This document shows positions 14,024-24,047 of a stretch of DNA of 64,000 nt, piece by piece; positions within the stretch are counted from its first letter, which is position 1; every line of letters begins with the position of its first letter. The stretch is from Panorpa germanica (Eukaryota > Arthropoda > Insecta > Mecoptera > Panorpidae). The stretch lies in contig OY783212.1 in NCBI GenBank assembly GCA_963678705.1, positions 8,370,001-8,434,000 of the forward strand. Direction: 5' to 3'. The position numbers were made by a program, and so were the translations under genes. A model generated the notes under the pieces. It did no database searches. It was given only the letters and a program-made list of their open reading frames with translations, and had not been told where the DNA came from.

Positions 14024-14265
14024 TTAATTAACGTCGGTCTATTTCCGATGCTGAGTCCTATCACTGATAATCTACTGCATTGTTTGCAATGCTGTGACAG
14101 TCTCATATCTGTGGACAATACCATTGCCTCACAAGTTTTATAATTATAGCCACATAATCGAATTCTAACTACAATTAAACCCAGAAAATATTTCGCTTGT
14201 ACGCAGATCGAACCGTAAGTCATTGTCTGATAGGCACTATGTATTCGCATATAAGCAGAGTTCCA
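14024..14265 (-). mobile_element. tRNA-derived SINE, family A, copy 1
   Basis: Read on the minus strand, a box-B-like element GGTTCGATCTGC (14194-14206) is followed by a body ending GTGATAGGACTCAGCATCGG and an AT-rich tail. The same body and tail occur on the plus strand at 39418-39672 and 54459-54706. The box-B match and the repeated 3' domain are the usual layout of a pol III SINE. The box A region is degenerate. Confidence 0.65.
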
Positions 14266-14403
14266 GAGAAAATTGTCGGAGTAAATCACTTTTTTTTGGT
14301 CTCACGCCAAATTCAATTGTATCAAGTCATTGAGTTTACTCAGTGAAAACTAGAACATGAAATATAATCAATAACTATCATTAACTTACTGCTTACCATC
14401 CTT

Positions 14404-14593
14404 AAGTAAACAATGTTACCTAATACGCAACGTTTTGTGACCTAACTTACTGCTCTTTGAAAAATAAGTATCTTTGCGCATTAGCATATTTATAAACACA
14501 CCATTTTAAAGAGTCCATTTAGATTAAATATTACTAGGTTGCGTTTGAGTAAAACATTACATGAATGTAAAATAAACTTTTGTGTTTTGCGGG
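14404..14593 (-). mobile_element. CCCGC-ended MITE, reverse copy
   Basis: In reverse orientation this matches the family typified at 9859-10125. It ends TGTTTTGCGGG at 14593 and has GTGACCTAACTTACTGC near its left side. It shares its left flank (AAACAATGTTACCTAATA) with the copy at 41570-41792, so the element may extend a little further left than the terminal repeat. Confidence 0.6.
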
Positions 14594-14646
14594 TTAGTAT
14601 TTTGAAGTTACCAAGATATACCCTGTTTTTTTAAGTTATTTTACTA

Positions 14647-14898
14647 CCCAGTAAACATTTTGGAGTCAATTTTTCATCATATTGAAGATGCGTATGATTC
14701 TTTTGTCATGAAAGAGTTCATTTACAATCCAGTTTCTCACAGTCGTTCATATAAAATGTCTATTTTATCGGCTACAAATGGAAAATCACTTCCCCGCTCG
14801 GAATACAAATGAACATAAAGTTGATGCGAACTATAATTGAAATACAATAGTGATAGAAACGTTACAAAACAAGACACTTCACCAAATTGTTTACTAGG
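14647..14898 (-). mobile_element. CCCAGTAAAC MITE, copy 2
   Basis: It begins CCCAGTAAACATTTTGGAG and ends CCAAATTGTTTACTAGG. It contains the family block for the other strand (CATATTGAAGATGCG, TCATGAAAGAG). It is in inverse orientation to 4429-4626 and 59358-59571 and carries a small insertion relative to them. Confidence 0.75.
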
Positions 14899-14950
14899 TA
14901 CGATTTCAACAACTGGGTTTTGTAGATCTGCTTATCATTTGGTGAGTTAA

Positions 14951-15378
14951 AGCCCAAGGTCCGAGAAGAGTGTTATCACTTATCTCGAGACTGAGGGTAG
15001 ACCATACAGGGGTATTGGCACATCTGAAAAGAAATCACTTGGTAGAAGAAGATATGTGCAATTGTGGAGAAGGGGTAGCAGATCCAGAACATTTGATCTT
15101 CCAATGTACAGAAACGGAGGCCTGCAGAAATAATTTGTACAGCGTTTTGGTTAAAAATGGAATGGTGTTGCCAACGAGTATGCAGAAACTACTAAGATAT
15201 CCGAGGTGGCCAGTGTGCTTAGTGATAGACAGGATATGGCATAAAGCGGGTTTAAAAGTTTAGGTAGTAATAATAATAATGAAATGTAAATAGATAAAAT
15301 ATAAATAAAATGAAGTAAGAAGGGCAAAAAAAGACCGTGGTCCTAAGAAGCCCGTGAAGTATTAATAAAAAAAAAAAA
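14951..15378 (+). mobile_element. 5'-truncated non-LTR retrotransposon (LINE) with 14-bp TSD
   Basis: A perfect 14-bp target-site duplication, ATTTGGTGAGTTAA, flanks the insert at 14937-14950 and 15379-15392. The insert holds the last part of an ORF2-type frame, a short 3' UTR with a distinctive tail (GACCGTGGTCCTAAGAAGCC) and an A-rich end. These are the marks of target-primed reverse transcription with 5' truncation. The same 3' tail occurs as a tiny separate insertion at 39249-39289. The target was the body of a SINE that continues to the right of the insert. Confidence 0.92.
14952..15263 (+). pseudogene. C-terminal fragment of LINE ORF2 (reverse transcriptase polyprotein)
   Basis: About 103 codons run in frame from the truncation point to TAG at 15261-15263. 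Near the start is RLRVDHTGVLAHL, then a cysteine-histidine motif of the form C-x-C-x8-H-x4-C (residues from CNCGEG to the Cys after HLIFQ). This is the pattern found downstream of the reverse transcriptase domain in I/Jockey/R1-type arthropod LINEs. The polymerase and endonuclease domains are absent, lost to 5' truncation rather than to later deletion, because the target duplication directly abuts the fragment. The remaining frame has no stops, so the insertion is fairly recent. There is no promoter of its own and it is not expected to be functional. The exact clade is not determined. Confidence 0.85.
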
Positions 15379-15392
15379 ATTTGGTGAGTTAA

Positions 15393-15497
15393 TTTTTTGC
15401 CAGTCATGGAATACATTTAAACATCTCCGGGAATGGAACCTGGATCTAAGCTTAGCTGAGTGTTAGGTTTTATGATCTAACTACCCGGCCACCCGGT
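15393..15497 (-). mobile_element. tRNA-derived SINE head, family B
   Basis: On the minus strand GGTGGCCGGGTAGTTAGA resembles box A of a leucine/serine-type tRNA, and AGGTTCCATTCCCGG resembles box B at the expected distance. The downstream sequence (GATGTTTAAATGTATTCC) is not tRNA-like, as in a SINE body. The LINE at 14951 inserted into this body, so the SINE is the older element. Confidence 0.55.
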
Positions 15498-15708
15498 TTT
15501 GTTTTCTATTCTTAATTGTTCCTTTTCCAAAATTTTCTTATAACAAGTATTATCACTGTGTGTAACTTCCAGATAACTGAATTAGTTAAAATCAGTTTTT
15601 GATTAATGGATGTAGGTCCAGACATATCAGTCGCTGTACAAATCATCCTCTAGCTGTGCAGAGACCCCCAGTTACCGCTCTATTCCGTTATGTTTTTATT
15701 CGTTACAG

Positions 15709-15893
15709 GAAATTGTTTTTCACCGGGTTGTGGAGTGGTAAATTATTAGAGTTTCCGCCACGCCGGTTTCTGATGCCTGTACTGGTGTTGGTCTACCCAT
15801 TATTTCATGCATTTTTATTTTCAGTTTTGTTTGGAGCCGCAGATTTATGTTCTGGAAAACCGCGCACCTACATAACCCGGGAATTTGATAAAT
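15709..15893 (+). CDS. Possible single coding exon, unidentified
   Basis: A pyrimidine-rich tract ending TTATTCGTTACAG (to 15708) precedes an open stretch of 185 nt that ends before GTGAGTAA (from 15894), so both splice sites are plausible. The frame across it encodes about 61 residues: a basic/proline turn (FPPRRF) leading into a strongly hydrophobic segment (LMPVLVLVYPLFHAFLFSVL) that could span a membrane, then CSGKPRTYITREFDK. It is less AT-rich than the surroundings. I do not recognise the protein, and no neighbouring exon was found on this strand. It could be an open frame by chance or part of a decayed element. Confidence 0.22.
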
Positions 15894-16259
15894 GTGAGTA
15901 ATTACACTTTTGGATTTATTACAAAAAATAAAATAAAAGTTTTTGTGTTGGCTTTTCTATCACATCTTGTTAACGAGGTATAGCTGGAGGCTGGTGGGTT
16001 AAAAAGCTGGATTAGTTAGGGATTTATACGAACAAATGATAAAAATAACGAAGAGGATTTATTTATTGCGATTATTATTAATGAGATAATTAGTTGAAAC
16101 TAAAACAGTAAATGGTATTAGTGATTTAAAGTGTTGACGCTAGGGTACTATATTTTCAGATAAATCCTGAATCAACGTTGCTTTTTTTTAACTTTTTTAA
16201 AATATAGTTTCGTTTAATTAATATAAATTTTTTGTTATTTAATTCATTACAGATTTTGT

Positions 16260-16385
16260 ACGTCAGTGATGTTAATATTACCGATGTAACCGCTAGTATA
16301 CCTTAGACCGCCAACACCGGACGGCCAACATCGGGACCGCCAACATCCAGACCGCCAACATCCAGACCGCAAACTTCACTGACGT
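16260..16385. repeat. GC-rich minisatellite bracketed by inverted repeats
   Basis: About five units of a 14-15 base motif, GACCGCCAACATCCA with variants, run from 16306 to 16376. They are enclosed by an inverted pair, ACGTCAGTGATGTT at 16260-16273 and AACTTCACTGACGT at 16372-16385, matching at 13 of 14 positions. Composition is sharply different from the AT-rich flanks. Confidence 0.85.
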
Positions 16386-16386
16386 G

Positions 16387-16864
16387 ATTTTGTTTCTTTT
16401 TGTGAGAGGTTTTTTTTAGGTCCATTCACATTCATATTATCCATTCACATTTCTATTTAACTTTCTATGTGAGCCTTTATTTTTCAAATATTATGTTTAC
16501 ATAAAAGGAATTTTTAGTTCTAGTTTTCAGTATACCTGGTACCTCAGAAAGTTGACTACAGTTTCAAAAAGTGATTGATACAAAGTCTAAATATTCTTGA
16601 AGAGTACTACCAGAACTATTTTTTTCGAACTGGTCGCTACGATATCTGAAAAAAGCCTCATCCAATTTTAATAAAAATTATACCATATCTTATTTATAAA
16701 ATTATTTATAAGCGTAGGATTTCTACGATTGAATGAATTTCTAGTTAATCTTTTAACTTAAAATTTTAACAAAAAAAAATTTTTCAAAGAATTTTTATTT
16801 CCACACAATTAAAACAAGAGAATATTGTTTTTTTATAATTTTTGACGATTCCTAAAGATAACAA
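16387..16864. other. AT-rich stretch, nothing recognised
   Basis: No frame, repeat or terminal pair was found between the minisatellite and the next repeat. Confidence 0.4.
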
Positions 16865-16942
16865 CCCAGCAAACGTGTTTTACGGAACAGCTTATATCTC
16901 CACCATTTTTAATGTAAATATATTCACGAAACTATATATAAT
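16865..16942 (+). repeat. CCCAGCAAACGTG dispersed repeat, copy 1
   Basis: CCCAGCAAACGTGTTTTACG, then AACAGCTTATAT and TTAATGTAAATATA, match 51316-51390 at most positions in the same orientation. The abrupt left edge starting CCC suggests the end of a DNA element. No partner end was found. Confidence 0.55.
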
Positions 16943-17786
16943 ATTTAATGTAGTATAGTATATATCCGTGAAGGTTGCGTCAAAAAAATATAATTTTTCC
17001 ACTAAATTTTTCCACTTAATTCATAAGTAAATCTGTTTAACTTCTCTATGTAAACAAGATTTAATAACCTCATTTTCATTAACTATAATTTTAATTATCG
17101 TTACAATTGTTCTGAGATTCCATTACGCGTTTCTACGAGTAACAGCCACAGCCACTTGACATGTGCTTATTGCGAAATGATGTTAATAAGTCAAACTTCC
17201 TCTGAAACGCCGAATAAATTCCCCCAGTGATTTAGACTTGTTTATAAGGATATTGCGCGTTTACGGTACCTATTTTAATACATTGCAGCATTTATCAAAC
17301 CTTATATGGATATATTTAGCTGTCAGTAGGATGTAAGCAATTTGTTTGTAGCCACAGCCTGTTGTGCTACTACATAACTCAGTGGTTGCCAACATAATGT
17401 CAGAGGACAACTTTAAACAATTTACCCCTTCAGCTGCAGTTTGTTATTGACTACATTGTTAAGACGGACTGAAAATTATTAACATGAGGCTTCATTCTCT
17501 TTATTAAAAACAATAGCTTCATCAACAAAAAAAATTCACAAATTTGTATTTCCGAAATCACATACACTCCATTGCAGTAATATAGGCATGTTCAAATCTT
17601 TGTTCTGTTGCTATGACACCGATAATCCTTGGAAATCCGAACGCCCCAAATATAGTGTGCACAATCTTCTAATATATGATAATCTGGGTATGTGATAATC
17701 TGGGTTCTGTCCAACAAAACTGATCAAGATAATTAAAAAGTTATTCGGTAAAAAACGATTTTTCATATTACACACCACAGCAAAAA
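16943..17786. other. Stretch without recognised genes
   Basis: No coding exon or shared repeat was recognised. A TACGAGTA octamer lies at 17134-17141. Confidence 0.4.
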
Positions 17787-18073
17787 TCTATAAAAATAAA
17801 AATTAAATGCTGTCGTTGGTAAGCGCTTTACTAGAGACCGGCTGAACCGATTTGGGTACTTTCTTTATAGAAAGAAAAATTTGCCAGAAAAAGCTAAAAT
17901 GCTTTTTCTATGCGGTTTTTGCTACTATGTGCGCATATGTCGTATGACAGCTGATTGTAAAATTTTAAGGCAAGCTAATAGTGATGAAAAATTGATTCAG
18001 TTGTTTATTTTCAGTTGAATTGTGAAAAAATCTATTGAAATTTACACTGTACAAGTTCTGACGGGTCAGCTAG
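17787..18073 (+). mobile_element. Complete small non-autonomous Helitron
   Basis: The element starts TCTATAAAAATA directly after an A. It ends in a short hairpin CTGACGGGTCAG (18058-18069) followed at once by CTAG and a host T. This fits the Helitron pattern of 5' TC, a 3' hairpin plus CTRR, and insertion between A and T without duplication. GACCGGCTGAACCGATTTGG near the 5' end is a block often seen in arthropod Helitrons. At 287 bp it has no Rep/helicase and would depend on enzymes supplied elsewhere. Confidence 0.72.
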
Positions 18074-19356
18074 TTAATTATAAAATTGATTATTCTTTAT
18101 TACTTTCCTTTAGATATATATTTAAAAACGCTTTAAACCTACTCGGTAAGGATACGCAAAAAGGGTAAATTCTCCCATTTGCTTATTTACAACCCCAAAT
18201 CATTTCCTTGGTCAAAAATTTCACTAGTGTAAAATCAATACAGGGCGGTCCATTCTATTAGCGATTCGAGATGTTTGATTACGACTTTTGGTACCTTGTC
18301 AGAGGGTTAAACACCCCTGTTTCAACATAAAACGTACATCGGCTGCAGTAGCGGAACAGCTGTACCAATCTCAGCCACGGCCAACAGATACTGGCTGTCG
18401 TATAGTTTACTACTAACAAAGTTTTATGCCCGTAATTATTTGCGCTTCAAACCAGAAGATGTAATTTATCCTGCAATGTGCCTAACTTTGAATTACTTGT
18501 ATACTCTTTATAGAATAATGGTAAAAGTTTTATAAAGCGGAAATAAATGAAATTCCAGGAAAATGTGCTTAGAGTAAATGAGTTTAATAAAACTCATCCA
18601 CCGGAAAATCTGACAAGCATAAAATTATTTGAAAATATCGTGTTATTTATTTAAAAGGTTTTCATAATTAAAATAACCTAATTTGTTTTCTTCCGCTAGA
18701 AATGTTTTTCTGAATTGTTTCTTTATCTAACGGGTCTTTCTACAAGAAATTTAAAGAATTTCTTTTTAAACGCAATATTTTCGTGAAAAGTAGTGATATT
18801 TTTATTTTAATTCGAAGTACAAACTTTGAGGTTAGTAATGGAACACACTATCTGTCAAATATCAGCGCCATGACAGTTAAAAAATGGTGCGAAATTTAAA
18901 ATGACCGATATACATGTCTAAAAATATTGGCCATTATTTTAAGCAATTGATATAGTATACAATTATATATTGGACACAGGTATTAAAACTGCAGTATTAC
19001 GTAAATAAATTTAAGAAATTCCATTGTAATTTAATGGCTTATAAATCAAATTGCTAAAACATTTCTTAACTAGAAAATACTTTCGTTGTTTTATAATAAA
19101 TATTAATTGTATAATACTTTTACCGAAACGAACTGTGTAATGCAAAGTAATATTAAATTTGACGTTACGTTAGAGAACAATGCTAATTATCAATGCCACA
19201 TTACTCTATGGTCCTAATTGTTAATTACTTAGCAACTTACGTCATCGTAAATTTCAAAACTAAATAGCTAAAGATAAGTTATAGAAATACTGTTAATATA
19301 TTATTTGTTATTGAGTGAAAAATAAACAAATTGATTTAATTTATTATATTACAATG
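18074..19356. other. Stretch without recognised genes
   Basis: No gene was found. A GC-richer patch at about 18240-18420 (from CAGGGCGGTCC) may be an old transposon end, but no partner is visible. Confidence 0.4.
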
Positions 19357-19548
19357 CAGTGGCGGACTAACCTCCTCCCGTATGTAAGAATGAGATAGAG
19401 ATAGAGAATGGATTAATTTCATTTTATTATACTACCTTTTTCGAATATAAACTAATTATTTTCAAAAGCTAATACTTATTCTTCAATACAATTTGAACAT
19501 TCAAACGAGTTACAATTATTCACATACGCCCCTGTATGGTAGCCGCTG
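19357..19548. mobile_element. hAT-like MITE (CAGTGGCGGACTAACC)
   Basis: The left end CAGTGGCGGACTAACC...CGTATGTAAGAA pairs with a right end whose reverse complement reads CAGCGGCTACCATAC...CGTATGTGAA. The CAGTGGCG start is typical of arthropod hAT-like MITEs. No matching 8-bp target duplication was found, so it is old or the boundaries are a few bases off. Confidence 0.5.
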
Positions 19549-20212
19549 GCTACGAGAATTGGTAGTGCACTTTACCAGCTTATACAGAATTATGACCTAA
19601 AGTTGCAATAAAACGACATTTTCTTATTAATAATTTAATTTTTTATATATTATATCGATCCGTCTCGTGCGTCGCATGGTCAACGCCAGATTCTTCATGT
19701 AGTTTGCACTGAGTATCTTCTGTCTCACAATGTGTTACAAGACGTGACAACGGAATGTACATTTGGTAATTTGACGGCTAAACCCCAATCTTAGGTAAAA
19801 AATATTACGATAAACATAAATTACGAAGATTACGAATAACATATTCGTTTAGATTTTGTGTTTAGAGATAATTAAATAATTATTATTTATTATCATTTAA
19901 CAGTGTAAGGATTACAATCCATTCAGATTATTTTATTTAGTAGAAGTAAGCCGATTTCGATTGATTTATCACAAGCATATGGCTTCTGCATCACTGCCTC
20001 AACAATTCGTAAATAGAACCTTGAGTACGCAATTTCCAAGTAAATTGAAGGAGTAAAGGATAACTAGCCCTTTCTGAATGCAATATATATTAAGTCTCAT
20101 TCCCACTCACTATTTTGATATTTAATTTAAGGTTTTATTTAATATTTTAATGTAGATTTCAGAATAAGCATTCCTTGCCACATTCGTGTTTTAATTTAAG
20201 TTTAGTTAATTT

Positions 20213-20344
20213 GGACAAAGAAGGCAAGAGGTGATAGATGAAGATACAGGCAATAAGGAAGGAGGAACAGGAAACGGTATGAATAAAGGTGGAGTAGGAG
20301 ACATGAAGAGAGAGAGGATCAAGAAAAGAAGAAACAGAAAGTAA
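20213..20344 (+). pseudogene. Basic C-terminal tail of a LINE ORF2
   Basis: A 44-codon frame ends at TAA (20342-20344), reading GQRRQEVIDEDTG near its start, a Gly/Asn-rich middle and a very basic end (MKRERIKKRRNRK). It is followed by about 115 bases of AT-rich 3' UTR with a short hairpin, AAGCCGAAAGGC, then an A-rich end. Arthropod Jockey-like LINEs commonly end with a charged tail, an AAGCCGAAAGGC-type hairpin and an A-rich 3' end. A stop codon directly upstream and loss of everything before it show a 5'-truncated or decayed copy. It could also be a chance frame in purine-rich DNA. Confidence 0.5.
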
Positions 20345-20462
20345 TATTCGAAGTAGTAATAGTCTAGAATAGTTTAAGTTTTAACTTTGAATTTATACAA
20401 AATGCATTAAGAAATATAATGTAGATTGTAAAGCCGAAAGGCACACAATTAATATAATAAAA
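20345..20462 (+). mobile_element. LINE 3' UTR and tail
   Basis: This is the sequence after the basic frame. It holds GCCGAAAGGC, which folds as a small hairpin, about 30 bases before an AATAAA-like A-rich end. No target duplication could be fixed because the 5' boundary is unclear. Confidence 0.5.
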
Positions 20463-22251
20463 AATACAATTGCTGTTTTTAAAAACAATTAGTAATAGAA
20501 ATTGTTTTTACTACTTTTAACAAACTGATATTGAACTTCTTTTAAAAGTAAATCTTACTGAATTTTGACAGACTCATATTTTGGAGGTTATAATTTATAA
20601 GTTTTTTTAAATTAAGTTTTTTTAATTTAGAAACAAAGAAAACGTAAATTAAATTCAAGTTAAAAATAGTGCAGAAAATGACGACACATATTTCCATATG
20701 TTATACAATTTAAATTAAATACAAAATTAATTAGGGAATGATACTTGAGACATTTAACACTCCTATCATTGCTTTCTTAACGGACCTAAGATTTCAATTT
20801 ACTTAATCCTCATGAAGCTAAACTGATCCACTGATAATTACGAATATATTGTTGGCGAATAATAATATAATTATAACAGACTGTTTGCGGCATTTTTCAT
20901 TCATTATATCATAGCTAACAAACGTTCAAAGTTTAACTGCCAGAAATTTAAAATCGTAGAGCCAACATTTATTTGTGCTCCGTTGCTCTGCCATATAAAT
21001 CATATAAGAACTTTTATTAATTTTTAAAATCTTTTTATTAAAAAATAATACACAATGAACCATGGAAATTATTTTCTGGTTTCCTATCAATATTTTATTC
21101 AAAACTGCATAGTATATTAAAACCCAGTTTCCATATATCTAGCCCATATTCCATATTCCATTGTCTCTGTAAATCCGTCTGGAATTGGAATATCTGGTAA
21201 TTTATAATGAGGTACAACAGTACTAAATGCAGGATCGATTCAGCAAAACGAGAACGATAACGAGAACGGGAATGGGAACGAGAATGAATAAGTAATAACC
21301 GTTTAGTTTGACAGACGTACGTACACGTCAGTCATATGCAACACTAATAACCTCGTTATGATAAAAAGCTGGTGATAAAATCAATATGCTCTTTGCTCTA
21401 TGTTAGCTGATGTCACTTTAGTTATATGTTACTAGGGTTGCCAACCTTGAAGACGTACATTTATATTCTTTTGCATTTTGAGAAAGCTTTTTCTTCTCTT
21501 TCAGTTCTAGCATAATTGATTTTTCTTTTTATTAGTGTATTTTATTCCATTTTTGTTTTTCTCACGTTTCACACGGACCTAATTCATAAAGTTTGCAACA
21601 CTATATATTAGAGCAAAACAAAACAGAATTATACACGTATTTAACCAGGAAGTAAAAGTTAGTCAGTTAGACTGCTATTAAATAGATCTGTTGCAGTATC
21701 TCCATGTAGTAATACAGTAATAACATAGATGGTACTTTGTTTTACTACGTGATAAATATGTAATCAATTTACTTCAGGGTTTCAAAATGCACTTAAAATA
21801 ATAGTATTTTGTAAATATTATAAACAATAGTTATTACCTAGTTTGATAAATAATATACATCTAGTATATATGTTCTAATGCTTTCCTTCATAATTTGTAA
21901 ATGGAAATAATAAATATTCTAGTGGTCGAGATGGTTGGGTCGTTGACTATAATTAACTTTTTAAGAGCGTTTTCTAGATAAGCTATCGCCTGACGTTAAA
22001 TAAGTTGCTAAATAGATCCGATACCTTATGCCTAATAATTAGCCCAGTTAAATATAGTACTTAATAAAAATATTACAGAAGTGGAAAAAGAATCATAAAA
22101 TTCTCGCTGACCAGCGCAACTGGAAGACCATTAACCATAATTCGAATGATCTGTAACGTCTTTCGAAGCAACAGTTCCCATTTGACTACTGTAATTAGGT
22201 ATTTATGAAAAAGACACATCAAATATATTTAGTATTATAATGTCACATGAC
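20463..22251. other. Stretch without recognised genes
   Basis: No coding exon was seen. A purine-rich run of GAACG/GAATG words at about 21248-21290 resembles shorter runs near 45606 and, on the other strand, 63390. Their meaning is unclear. Confidence 0.4.
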
Positions 22252-23171
22252 ATATCACTCAATAAGTTCATAAGATGACATACAGATAGCCACTGGCGTA
22301 GCTAGGTATGGGCGAGTCGGTGCAGTGCACCGGGGCCCCCAAGCTCAGGGGGCCCTCGGACTTTTATAACTTATATTTATATTTTAACGGTTTCACAGTG
22401 AAGTATAACTAAGAGTATTAGTAAATAGTTATTCCCGACAATGCTTACAAAACTTTTATAACAAAAACCTAAACAATAACAAAAATTCTAAATAGGAATG
22501 TTTTTTTTTTTATTGAGAGTGTATTTCATACTCACTTCTGTATAAATTTATCGCTGAACATGAGGGAGGGGGGAAGCATGGACCAGGCAAGGGTCTAAGT
22601 CTATTACGTAATTCTCTCAGGCAGAGGTACGCATTCTAGAGTTGCTTATGTTGAGATTAAGCTGAAACAAAAGTAGCTGCAGGATTGTACTTAGAGTCTT
22701 AGAGCGCAATACACATACATGTAGTAAGTAGTTTTGCTGTGTCATGCAGTGCACGATAAAGAGCTGATGATAAACTAATAGCTTTGTACCTTTAAAGTAT
22801 TTATATATATTTATATCTGACTTGAAAAACCTAAACAGTTTAGTTAGGGGCCCAGATTTTTTTTTTGTACCGGGGCCCTTGGTTACCTAGCTACGCCACT
22901 GCAGATAGCGCCACTATTGACAAATCCTTTCTATTTTGAGATAGTACCAACCTTCAAACAACATGTGTCAAAATTTTATGACATTCCAATAAATAGTTTG
23001 CGAGTTGCAGTTGTTTTAGTGACGCTACTGTTGTAATTTTAAAAACATTAGAAAAATCTAAATTTCGTGAGTTTTTGCATTTGAATGGTAAAAAATTTGC
23101 TTTTAAATAGGAAAAAATACCGTTCAAGGAAAGCAATGGCTTTAGAAGTGTTGTTCGGACTATGGACAAGT
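22252..23171 (+). mobile_element. Mariner 5' relic interrupted by a hAT-like MITE
   Basis: The left piece (22252-22290) starts with the family end ATCACTCAATAAGTTC. The right piece (22910-23171) continues the leader and the first part of the transposase. From 23047 the translation gives EKSKFRE and later, after a frame change, VQGKQWL and KCCSD, all matching mariner N-termini. The ATG is TTA and there are frame breaks. Joining the two pieces at the 8-bp duplication restores the order seen at 3839 and 48376, so the MITE arrived after the mariner. Confidence 0.85.
22291..22901. mobile_element. hAT-like MITE with perfect 8-bp TSD
   Basis: The ends CACTGGCGTAGCTAGGTA and (reverse complement of the right end) CAGTGGCGTAGCTAGGTA form a terminal inverted repeat. 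They are flanked by identical CAGATAGC at 22283-22290 and 22902-22909. An 8-bp duplication with CAGTGGCGTAGC-type ends is diagnostic of the hAT superfamily. Just inside each end are G/C runs (GGGGCCCCC and GGGGCCC). The 611-bp body is AT-rich with no transposase. Confidence 0.9.
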
Positions 23172-23654
23172 ATAATATTTGTATTTTAAGCGGAAATATC
23201 TACCCTTATTTGCTAATAGACAATTTAAGACGCTTATTATTATTAAATCACATTAAAATGCATTAACGTAATATAGTTATTAGAACTATAATCCTACACC
23301 ACTAACACTTATTACTGTAACTAATTTAAACTATCTCCAACACATTAACTACATGGCGTAAATGGCGAAATATATAGCACTAAACACTAACAACTGTTGT
23401 CAGTACCAGACACTTTATTAATTATAATTAAAAGCGCACGACAGCTGTAACATGTAAATAATTTATAAACATGGCCACTTGTAATGATGATGAAAATAAT
23501 TAATTTTATTAATTAAAAATAAATAATTACAGCAGCTATAGCTAATGTTCGATGTAACTATAGGTTTGTTCAAAATGTATTCATCAAATGAGAATAATTA
23601 GAATAACATATTCAATAATTTATAATATTGTGTTGGATATAGGATAGTTCCTAT

Positions 23655-24047
23655 CAGAAGCGTACCGAGTGAGTGGTGGTCCGCCCCAAACCCCCATATT
23701 TCTGTTCAATTATTACTAGATTTCGCTTGTTAGCTGAATAGAAAATAATTTCAGATATGATCTAAAGGAAATGTGACTAAATACAATTAAATTCACGTGG
23801 TAGGTATAAGAAAAATAATCAGATGGAGTGAACGGAAGATATGATTCGATACAATTAAATTTGCGTGTGAGCTAAAAAAAATGGGAGGCACTTGTGAGTA
23901 AACAAAATTAATTCTAAATAGCAGCTAAAAAAAAGTAATGTCAGACAAGCTAGTTCATCTATGACTAGATACAATTAATTTTGAGTTGGAGGTGAAAAAA
24001 GGCATCCATATTGAGTATCGGTCTGGAGCACCATTAGTTTCGGTACC
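23655..24047. repeat. Element with about 68-bp internal tandem repeats
   Basis: Four internal units share TACAATTAAATTTGCGTGTG and GAGCTAAAAAAA. Anchors at 23784, 23852, 23903 and 23972 give spacings of 68, about 51 and 69. The outer ends (GCGTACCGAGTGAGTGGTGG and, reverse complemented, GGTACCGAAACTAATGGTGC) look like a diverged terminal inverted repeat, so this may be a non-autonomous DNA element. Two more units occur inverted at 32780-32860. Confidence 0.6.

Noticed and set aside
13999-14289. 96-codon minus-strand frame
   Set aside because: It is the SINE read on its own strand; the conserved parts are the pol III head and the 3' domain, not codons.
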